From the NCBI GenBank assembly GCA_024279685.1, contig JAJRRI010000140.1, forward strand, positions 1 to 35,135: a stretch of DNA of 35,135 bases, read 5' to 3'. This DNA comes from Verrucomicrobiota bacterium (GTDB lineage: Bacteria > Verrucomicrobiota > Kiritimatiellia > Kiritimatiellales > Pontiellaceae). Made by a program: the position numbers and the translations under genes. A model generated the notes under the pieces. The model ran no database searches. It was not told where the DNA came from and saw only the letters and a program-made list of their open reading frames with translations. The stretch's first letter is position 1, and every line of letters starts with the position of its first letter. Shown here piece after piece: positions 1 to 6,363 of this stretch.

Positions 1-1
1 A

Positions 2-604
2 AACCGCGTCCGGGATTTTTTCGACGTTCCCGCAACCAGCGACTGGGAAAATCCAGCACCGCCCATCTACCCGCATCAGGAAACTTTCACTGCCAGTACG
101 ACAACCGCGTCGGGTGTCGTATACTGGCTCTCCAAAGACCCCATTGGCATTAGTGGTGGTTTGAACCTCTACGTGGCCTTCGGGAATAACTCGGTCAACT
201 TCGTTGATCCGTTTGGGTTGAGGACTTCCTCAGATACACAAACAATGACGGTTAATGCTGGGCAATCTTATGGTGATGCTATGATAGGCGCTGTTTTAAC
301 AGCAAGGAATGCTGTTGAAAATACCGGAGCAAGTACCGGGCCAGCAGGTGGCGGAGTTTCTATTTCTGGTGCTGCTGAACAAATTGTTTCTGGTGCAGCA
401 GCAGGATCTAAAGCCGTTCAAAATTCAGCCCTAGGATTTCGAAGTGCAATGAGTGGAAATATAACGGGCAAAGGGGCGAACCAAACTTTACTTCGAGGAG
501 GAACGGTTTCGGTTACTGCTAAAAGTACCTGGTGGTTTATCTTTCTGAAAGATACAACACTAACCTGGAAGTTTACACCTAGTAACGATGATAATGACTG
601 TTAA
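2..604 (+). CDS. RHS repeat-associated core protein, C-terminal part (5' end outside window)
   Basis: The frame is open from base 2 to the stop at 604 and has no start in the window, so this is the last 200 residues of a longer protein. The segment WLSKDPIGISGGLNLYVAFG followed by NNSVNFVDPFGLR is the conserved RHS-repeat-associated core that closes the RHS/YD-repeat shell. The roughly 130 residues after it are rich in Gly, Ala and Ser and match no toxin fold I recognise; in this family that position holds the variable, often toxic, tip released from the shell. The ORF track begins at an internal TTG (161), which cannot be the true start because the core motif begins upstream of it. A small lipoprotein gene follows 29 bases later. 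Family assignment is firm; a toxic role for the tip is inference. Confidence 0.85.
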   Translation, partial: NRVRDFFDVPATSDWENPAPPIYPHQETFTASTTTASGVVYWLSKDPIGISGGLNLYVAFGNNSVNFVDPFGLRTSSDTQTMTVNAGQSYGDAMIGAVLTARNAVENTGASTGPAGGGVSISGAAEQIVSGAAAGSKAVQNSALGFRSAMSGNITGKGANQTLLRGGTVSVTAKSTWWFIFLKDTTLTWKFTPSNDDNDC

Positions 605-633
605 AATATAATATTATATAATATGGAGGATAT

Positions 634-936
634 ATGAAAAGTGTTGAGGCTGTGTTTTTGTCGATACTTATAGGGCTGTTTGCTGGGTGCAAAAAAGTTA
701 ACCCAGATGAAGAAAAAATCGGGCAAATGCATAATGTCATGATAGGGATTGCAAGGGGATATCGCGTTGCCGAAATTTTCCCACCCGAAACTGGATCTTA
801 TGAATTTGAGGATGCAAAATCAGATATGTGGGGAACTTATTTTCGTATAGAATACGTAGAAATGAATCCTGTATTGCGTTCGGCGGGGCCTGATAAAGTG
901 CATTATACAGACGATGATTTGATAGTGGAGTATTAA
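634..936 (+). CDS. Small lipoprotein with GspG-like C-terminal loop
   Basis: A 100-residue protein with a type II signal peptide and lipobox LFAGC (lipid-modified Cys19), preceded by a good ribosome site (GGAGG, 8 bases before ATG). The C-terminal half has a WGT-x-FRIEY element and then SAGPDKVHYTDDDLIVEY. This resembles the calcium-binding C-terminal loop of type II secretion pseudopilins (GspG: DPWGxPYxY...S.GPDG..GTDDDI), but the pilin N-terminal helix is replaced by a lipoprotein signal. It directly follows the variable RHS tip, the position where RHS loci usually carry the tip's immunity gene. It could therefore be an immunity lipoprotein or merely a cargo gene. I do not recognise an established family; lipoprotein status is clear from sequence, function is inference. 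Confidence 0.7.
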   Translation: MKSVEAVFLSILIGLFAGCKKVNPDEEKIGQMHNVMIGIARGYRVAEIFPPETGSYEFEDAKSDMWGTYFRIEYVEMNPVLRSAGPDKVHYTDDDLIVEY

Positions 937-1094
937 CCGACTCCAAATCATTCAGAGCGGACACAGTGAAAAGGTACCAGCCCTTAAAAAGGCATCAGTA
1001 CATCAGTGTCCGAAAAGTACCCTGATGAGGATCTAATGTGATGATATACAAGCACTCGAAAAAGCTCCTGAATCAACTCATCTAAACTTTTTAA

Positions 1095-1217
1095 AACCAA
1101 CTGAGTTTCGCCCTCCATCGCGATAGCGACATCCTCCCGCTCGCCGAAACACGCTCCGTCCTGCAAACGATGGATACTCTCCGCGCTCAGTGGGGATTGA
1201 AATACGACGGGGAATAG
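1095..1217 (+). pseudogene. 3' remnant of an unidentified gene
   Basis: On the + strand a 40-codon frame runs from just after a stop at 1092 to TAG at 1215-1217 and reads NQLSFALHRDSDILPLAETR then SVLQTMDTLRAQWGLKYDGE. It has no start codon and no ribosome site. The composition (LPLAETR, MDTLRAQWGLKY) looks like the C-terminal helix of a real protein rather than random sequence. It lies between the RHS-associated lipoprotein and the convergent transporter, consistent with a gene whose 5' part was replaced when the RHS-linked segment arrived. I cannot name the parent family. The rest of the 937-1226 gap shows nothing else I can support. Confidence 0.35.
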
Positions 1218-1226
1218 CGGTGCGTG

Positions 1227-2843
1227 TTAAGTGATCAGCTTAATTAGAACTTTTGAAATAATGATCATCACAATGAGCGCGATGGGATAGGCGGAGACAT
1301 AGCTAATGATGGGCACCTGCGAGTCGGTCTTGGCGGTGATGGCGCCGAGGGCTGGGGTGGAGGTCATCCCCCCGCAAATGCCGCCGAGGGCTTGCAGCAT
1401 ATTCATTTTGAAGAACTTGGTGGCGATGGGCCAAGCCACGATCAGCGGGAGGGTGGAAATGCAGATGCCGAGACCGAAGAGGGCGAACCCATGCTCCTGA
1501 AGGGTTGCCACCATTGAGCCACCGCCGCGTACTCCCGCGTTCGCCAGAAAGAAGACCAAGCCGAGCTCCTGCAACAGCAGGCGGGTGGGGCGAGGAATAT
1601 GGCCCACGAGTCGCCCGACCTTGCCGAAGTGCCCGAGGATTAGCGCAACAAATAGCGGCCCGCCCGCTAGCCCGAGTGTAACGGGCTCTCCGCCGGGAAG
1701 GCCGATGGGCAGCAGGCCAACTATAATGCCGAGCGTGAGGCCGGCCGAGAGCGAGAGCAAATCGGTCGCATCGACCACACTGCTCCGGTGGCCGATGGCC
1801 GTAGAGAATTTCTTAAGGTCGTCCATGCGTCCAACACAGGTAAAACGGTCGTACCGTTCGATGATGGTTTCAGCGTTCGGAACGAATGTGAGTCCCAGCC
1901 GGGTGATGCGGGAGACGACCACTCCATAGTTACGCAGCGGAGCCATATCACCCATCTTCTGACCGATGAAGCCGGTGGAGGTGACGATCAGATCCTGCCG
2001 CTCGTTTTCAATGTCACGGAGCAAGTTGCGGTCGCTGCGTTGGCCGATTAAGTCGACGGCGATCGATATTTCATTGCTCCGACCGACGAGGAGGAGGATC
2101 TGGCTTTTCTCGAAGGTGTCATCGTATTGGAGCGGAACGAGCCGATCGTCTAAAAAGATACGGCAGATCTGGCACGCATTAAAGTTGGTCACGCCAGACT
2201 CTGAGATTTTTTTTCCGAACAGATTGGGATTAGTGACCTCGACGAGCACATTTTCAACGCGGTTGTTGCTGTCTTCGGCGGTCTTGTCCTTGATGGAATC
2301 GAGATCGGGTTTCAAGATACGGGGTAGTAGCTGGACAAAGAGCACCACACCGATCACGCCAAAGGGATAGGCGATCCCGTAGCCAATGCTGACGGCATCC
2401 GAACCTCCGAGAGCCTCCATCCCTTCTGTCGCGGCGGCGAGTGCAGGGGTGCTGGTTAGTGCGCCGGCAAAGAGGCCCGTAGCCAATCCAGGCGGAAGAT
2501 CGAGTAGCTTGGCTCCGCCCCATGCCACCAGTCCGCCCAGTGCGACAATGAGCAGGGCGAGCTTGGCGAGTGTGGCTCCTTCGCGAGCCAGCGAAGCGAA
2601 GAAGCGGTCGCCCGCGCCGATCCCGACGCAATAAACAAACAGAACCAACCCGAGCGTGCCGATGCCTGCCGGAATAGAGTAGCCAAAATGGCCCGCCAGT
2701 AGCGCGGAGAACAGTACGCCGGAGCTGCCGAGGTTAATACCTTTTATCTTCACGTTGCCGAGTAAAAGTCCGGTAGCGATTATGGCAAAGAGCGCGATAA
2801 GGGGTTGGCTGAGCAAGAGTTGGTGCAATGCGGCGAGACTCAT
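1227..2843 (-). CDS. AspT/YidE/YbjL-type transporter with two TrkA-C domains
   Basis: A 538-residue polytopic inner-membrane protein of the aspartate:alanine exchanger (AAE) family. Two blocks of hydrophobic helices, each carrying Gly/Pro-rich duplicated elements (LFAGALTSTPALAAATEG near the N-terminus, CGGMTSTPALGAITAKT near the C-terminus), flank a soluble middle of about 190 residues with two TrkA-C/RCK-C-like domains (VENVLVEVTNPNLFGK..., LRDIENERQDLIVTSTGFIGQ...). Length and layout match the family. The ORF track start at 2999 is too early: ATG at 2843 (MSLAALHQLL) has AGGA seven bases upstream, and the extension has no membrane-protein character. Members exchange amino or dicarboxylic acids; the substrate cannot be read here. 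The gene diverges from the DUF302 gene across about 240 bases with no feature I can support. Confidence 0.85.
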   Translation of the reverse strand: MSLAALHQLLLSQPLIALFAIIATGLLLGNVKIKGINLGSSGVLFSALLAGHFGYSIPAGIGTLGLVLFVYCVGIGAGDRFFASLAREGATLAKLALLIVALGGLVAWGGAKLLDLPPGLATGLFAGALTSTPALAAATEGMEALGGSDAVSIGYGIAYPFGVIGVVLFVQLLPRILKPDLDSIKDKTAEDSNNRVENVLVEVTNPNLFGKKISESGVTNFNACQICRIFLDDRLVPLQYDDTFEKSQILLLVGRSNEISIAVDLIGQRSDRNLLRDIENERQDLIVTSTGFIGQKMGDMAPLRNYGVVVSRITRLGLTFVPNAETIIERYDRFTCVGRMDDLKKFSTAIGHRSSVVDATDLLSLSAGLTLGIIVGLLPIGLPGGEPVTLGLAGGPLFVALILGHFGKVGRLVGHIPRPTRLLLQELGLVFFLANAGVRGGGSMVATLQEHGFALFGLGICISTLPLIVAWPIATKFFKMNMLQALGGICGGMTSTPALGAITAKTDSQVPIISYVSAYPIALIVMIIISKVLIKLIT

Positions 2844-3087
2844 AATTTTTCCTGCGGGTTGAAAATTAAGGAGGGAGACTAGGGGCAGAAGGAGGCGATG
2901 CCAAGCCTGTATCCGCCCATACTTTCGAGAATAACTCCATTCCCCGTAAAGAGATAGCGCGCATTCCGCAACAAGGGTAAGTGGCGCGGGGGATCGCATT
3001 CTCTATCGGACTCGAGGCGTTTTGTTGGCTTGTTTTTTTGCGCAGAACTCTTAAGCTCTTTGGAGCTAAAAGCAGGAGGTGTGGTTT

Positions 3088-3591
3088 ATGAAAAGGATGA
3101 GTTGGATTATTCTGAGCCTAGTCTGCACGGGCGCGTGGGCGCTGGAGATATCGAAAAGATCGGCGGTGAAAACAAACCTTACTGGAGAACGTAAAATGGA
3201 ACTATTGTATATAAAAGAAACCACCCACTCCGTCGATGTGATGGCGGAGCGGTTGAAAGTAGCCGCAAACAATCATCAATTCGGCGTGCTGAATGTGACC
3301 GCCCTGCGCGCAAAAATGCAATCGCACGATCTAGATTTTCCTGCCGCGTGTAAGATCCTCGATGTGTGTAAGCCGCACCGTGCAAAAGCCGTATTGGATG
3401 GGAAAATGGAAATTTCGACGGCGTTACCATGTCGGATTTCAGTGTATGAAGAAGGCGGGAAAACAAAAGTAGCCACGCTGTTGCCCAGCAAGGTGTTAGG
3501 CCTGTTTGGAGCGGAAGGAATAGATGCGGTGGCTGAGTCGGTAGAGAAGGATCTTATCGCCATCATAGACGAAGCGACCGCACAGGAGTAG
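3088..3591 (+). CDS. Secreted DUF302 domain protein
   Basis: A 167-residue protein starting at ATG 3088, placed eight bases after AGGAGG (the GTG at 3079 overlaps that ribosome site and is rejected). It has a Sec signal peptide MKRMSWIILSLVCTGAWA cleaved before LE. The mature part carries the DUF302 pattern: TTHSVDVMAERLKVAANNHQFGVLNVTALRAKM, a DICKPHRAKAVL-like segment (here DVCKPHRAKAVL), then the short strand ISVYEEGGKTKVATLLPS and a C-terminal helix. DUF302 proteins are small alpha/beta proteins of unknown biochemical role, some linked to periplasmic thiol or heme contexts. Four Cys occur in or near the core, none in CxxC form. It stands alone between the transporter and the TPM gene string. 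Confidence 0.8.
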   Translation: MKRMSWIILSLVCTGAWALEISKRSAVKTNLTGERKMELLYIKETTHSVDVMAERLKVAANNHQFGVLNVTALRAKMQSHDLDFPAACKILDVCKPHRAKAVLDGKMEISTALPCRISVYEEGGKTKVATLLPSKVLGLFGAEGIDAVAESVEKDLIAIIDEATAQE

Positions 3592-3727
3592 AGCGAGGCG
3601 CTCGGCCAGAAAGGAATAGATATCGAGCGAGAAAGGCTCGGAAATCAGGTGCATGGGTGCGACAATTCGTCGTTGGTCGAAATTCAATTTCATAGTTCAA
3701 GGATGCCGATAGGTGATAAATAAACCC

Positions 3728-4471
3728 ATGCATATACAGAGAAGAATCCTTTCCATTTTCCTGCTATTGATCTGCACCTCGTTTGCGCAGGCCTCGGATA
3801 AGTTATTCGATAGCCTGCAGCCACGAGGAGTTGTGAATGATTTTGCAAATGTCATTTCCTCCTCCGATGAGCAACAGCTGATCTCTATGATCACCGAACT
3901 CCGGCAAAAGACTGGCGCGCAGATTGCGGTGGTGACGATCCCTTCGCTGGACGGCGGCGAGATCGACGACTTTTCGAATCGGCTATTTGAAAAGTGGGGG
4001 ATTGGCCAGCAAGGGAAGGATAATGGACTGCTGTTTCTCGCGGCGATGAAGGAGCGCAAGATGCGCATTGAAGTCGGCTATGGACTCGAAGGCGCCATTC
4101 CCGATGCCAAGGCGGGGCGCATTCGGCGGGATATCATCACCCCCTACTTTAAGGCGGGCCAGCCAGGCAAAGGCATTGTAGTCGGTATTGCGGCATTGTC
4201 GCAGGAGGTGGCTAAGGAATATAACGTCACATTGACGGGCGCGGCGACCCGCTATCGAACGGCGACTTCCACAGGCCGCAAGGGCAACCCTATCGTTACG
4301 CTCATTCTTGCGATCGGTTTTATTATTTTCGCGATTCGCCATCCTCACCTAGCGATGCTCCTTTTGTTGAGCAGTGGGCGGGGCGGCCATAGCTCCGGCG
4401 GTGGATTTGGGGGCGGCGGCGGTTTTGGCGGCGGTATGTCCGGCGGTGGCGGATCCGGCGGTGGTTGGTAA
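3728..4471 (+). CDS. TPM domain protein (YgcG-like) with Gly-rich tail
   Basis: About 247 residues. Signal peptide (RRILSIFLLLICTSFAQA), then a TPM domain (roughly 30-170) with the family signatures VNDFANVIS, IAVVTIPSLDG, DDFSNRLFEKWGIGQQGKDNGLLFL and RIEVGYGLEGAIPDAKAGRI. A single transmembrane helix (ILAIGFIIFAI...LAMLLLLSS) is followed by a Gly/Ser-rich end typical of these proteins (GGGFGGGGGFGGGMSGGGGSGGGW). The start could be ATG 3728 (AGGTGA upstream) or GTG 3713 (AAGGA upstream); the first gives the cleaner signal peptide. TPM proteins are envelope-anchored and are often encoded with LemA, as here two genes downstream. The tail repeats GGT/GGC codons and is slippage-prone. Confidence 0.88.
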   Translation: MHIQRRILSIFLLLICTSFAQASDKLFDSLQPRGVVNDFANVISSSDEQQLISMITELRQKTGAQIAVVTIPSLDGGEIDDFSNRLFEKWGIGQQGKDNGLLFLAAMKERKMRIEVGYGLEGAIPDAKAGRIRRDIITPYFKAGQPGKGIVVGIAALSQEVAKEYNVTLTGAATRYRTATSTGRKGNPIVTLILAIGFIIFAIRHPHLAMLLLLSSGRGGHSSGGGFGGGGGFGGGMSGGGGSGGGW

Positions 4472-4493
4472 TTTTTGAAGGAGAAGCAATAAT

Positions 4494-5206
4494 ATGACAC
4501 CTGAAAAACTAGTGAAAGAACTTAAGCAGGCCTGCCCGGCCGGGCTCAAGTCGGTGATTCTTTATGGGTCGGCGGCGGCGGGGGATCGGGTAGAGAAAAA
4601 GTCCGACTATAACGTGTTGGTGGTGACCGAAGATCTGGGGCTTGGAACGCTCAATGCCATTTCGAAAGCCGTGTCCGCATGGGCGAAGGCGGGCAATCCT
4701 GCGCCCATGCTTTTTACGAAGGAGCGCCTGGCACAAGCGACCGACGTATTCCCGATCGAGCTGCTCGATATCCGCGAGTGCCATACCGTTCTGCACGGCG
4801 AGGATTTGGTTGAAGGGCTGGAGATCGACACAAAAAACTTGCGGCTGGAAATCGAGCACCAGCTGCGCGGCCAGCTGATCCGCCTGCGGCAGAGTTATTT
4901 ACTCACCCAAGGAAAACCCAGGGCCGTGGCCGATTTAATGACCCAGTCGCTTTCGACTTTTCTGGTGCTGTTCCGGGCGGCGCTACGTCTGTTTGAGCAG
5001 GAAGTTCCGCAAAAAAAATGGAAGCTCTCGAAAAACTAGCGACGCATTTGGAATTCGATCGATCTGTTTTCGAGACGGTACAGGACTTGAAAGACGGAAC
5101 GAAAAAAGCGAAGGATGTTGCGGTCGACGAGCTATTCAATACCTATCTTATTACTGTGGAGCGCGTCATCGATGCGGTCGACGCTTACCTTCATAAAGGA
5201 GAATAA
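4494..5206 (+). CDS. Nucleotidyltransferase-fold protein, split by a -1 shift at an A8 run
   Basis: Two ORF-track entries (4494-5039 and 5018-5206) are one gene. The first frame has an NTase-like N-terminus (SVILYGSAAAGDRVEKKSDYNVLVV) and ends with VPQKKWKLSKN, while the natural continuation MEALEKLATHLEFDRSVFE lies in the -1 frame. The switch point is CAAAAAAAATGG (5010-5021); one extra A or a -1 slip on A_AAA_AAA gives VPQKKMEALEKLA and a 237-residue product. The catalytic pattern is altered: the usual GSx...SDxD reads SDYN, so the second metal-binding Asp is Asn, and catalysis is doubtful. The gene lies between TPM and lemA with short gaps (22 and 3 bases) and a ribosome site GAAGGAG, consistent with one operon. 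It could be a true break, a recoded gene or a base-call error. Confidence 0.7.
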
Positions 5207-5209
5207 ATT

Positions 5210-5782
5210 ATGAAAATTGTACTCATCACCGTGGGCGCTCTGCTCGCGATTCTCGTTGTTTTTATCATGATGTTTGTTGGGGTGAATAATAAAATTATTG
5301 ATCGTGACGAAGCTGCGATTCAGGCGTGGGCGAATGTAGAAACCGTATTGCAACGCCGCTATGATCTAATCCCGAACCTCGTCAATACGGTCAAAGGGTT
5401 CGCGAGCCACGAGAAAGAATTGCTCACGGAAGTTACCCGCTTGCGGAGTCAGTGGGGTGCGGCCAAGTCCGCTGGAAATAATGCTCAGAGTGTTAAAACA
5501 GCCGGTATGCTCGAAGGCGCGCTCGGTCGTCTGATGGTGGTGGTTGAAAAATATCCGGACATTAAATCCAACCAAAATTTTCTCGCGCTACAGGAAGAGC
5601 TATCGGGAACCGAAAATCGGATCTCCGTCGAGCGCCGCCGCTATAACGAGGCGGTTGCCGCGTACAATAAATACATTCGGAAATATCCCGGATCGATTCT
5701 TGCCGGCATGAAAGGCTACGAACGTAAGACCCCGTTTGAATCTGCGCCCGAGGCTGCTGCCGCACCGGTGGTGGAATTTTAG
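5210..5782 (+). CDS. lemA: LemA family protein
   Basis: A 190-residue protein with one N-terminal membrane helix (VLITVGALLAILVVFIMMFVGV) and the LemA helical bundle outside. The signatures are clear: WANVETVLQRRYDLIPNLVNTVKGFASHEKELLTEVTRLRSQW, LMVVVEKYPDIKSNQNFLALQEELSGTENRISVERRRYNEAVAAYNKYIRKYP. The usual ending FESAPEAAAAPVVEF is also present. Length matches the family. Ribosome site AAAGGAG before ATG, three bases after the preceding gene, so it is probably co-transcribed with the TPM and NTase-like genes. LemA proteins are membrane-anchored with the bundle outside; their molecular role is not settled, though pairing with TPM proteins is common. Confidence 0.93.
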   Translation: MKIVLITVGALLAILVVFIMMFVGVNNKIIDRDEAAIQAWANVETVLQRRYDLIPNLVNTVKGFASHEKELLTEVTRLRSQWGAAKSAGNNAQSVKTAGMLEGALGRLMVVVEKYPDIKSNQNFLALQEELSGTENRISVERRRYNEAVAAYNKYIRKYPGSILAGMKGYERKTPFESAPEAAAAPVVEF

Positions 5783-5823
5783 CCGAGAACGAGAAGGCCG
5801 GTTTTTTTAATTTTGAGATTATT

Positions 5824-6363
5824 ATGACACTACAATGGATTGCACTTATTTTGGGTGGTTTAGCAACGGCGGGCGGATTAGTTGGCGTGTTGCGACCGGA
5901 GCTGATCAAACGCTTTGCCGAGTGGTTTCCGCGGAGCACGATTCCCGCATGGATCCTCACCGCGTTCTGCTGTGTGCTTGGAGCGAAAGAAGCTTTAGGC
6001 ATGAATATGGGCTTCCTCGATGCGTATAAGAACTATATTTTCGTCCTCTCGCCTGTGGTCTTCATCGCTTGTGTCGTCTATATAAAAGAGCTGCTTGCGC
6101 CGCGTGCATTGGGTGGATTTCTGTTACTCATTGCGGTGCCCATTTTACAGGTCGCCCGCTGGCAGGAATCGGCTTGGCGGTTGGTGGTGGTGATTCTCGT
6201 CTACCTTTGGATCGTCTATGGCCTCGTGCTGCTGATGTCGCCGTGGTGGTTCCGAAAAACGTATGCCCCGCTCATGGAAAATTCCGCGCGTCTAAAGACC
6301 GTAGCTTATGCGAAGACGGCCCTAGGCATTGTGCTCCTGCTGCTTGGCCTTTTTATCTACTAA
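5824..6363 (+). CDS. Polytopic membrane protein, unknown function
   Basis: A 179-residue hydrophobic protein with about five or six transmembrane segments (QWIALILGGLATAGGLVGVL, TIPAWILTAFCCVLGAKEAL, YIFVLSPVVFIACVVYI, LGGFLLLIAVPILQVA, LVVVILVYLWIVYGLVLLMSP, ALGIVLLLLGLFIY). No motif I recognise. It starts 41 bases after lemA and may be the last gene of that operon. No strong Shine-Dalgarno is seen before the ATG (TTTTGAGATTATT). Its stop overlaps by four bases the stop of the convergent histidine kinase gene, with no room for a classical terminator between them. Confidence 0.7.
   Translation: MTLQWIALILGGLATAGGLVGVLRPELIKRFAEWFPRSTIPAWILTAFCCVLGAKEALGMNMGFLDAYKNYIFVLSPVVFIACVVYIKELLAPRALGGFLLLIAVPILQVARWQESAWRLVVVILVYLWIVYGLVLLMSPWWFRKTYAPLMENSARLKTVAYAKTALGIVLLLLGLFIY

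Noticed and set aside
984-1166. 60-residue - strand ORF in the gap after the RHS-linked lipoprotein
   Set aside because: It is antisense to the coding-like 3' remnant at 1095-1217 and has no ribosome site.
3496-3693. 65-residue ORF on the - strand overlapping the DUF302 gene
   Set aside because: No ribosome site, overlaps a well-supported gene antisense, and its N-terminal part only looks coding by composition.
5786-5812. T7 run after lemA as a terminator
   Set aside because: No stable stem precedes the T-run.
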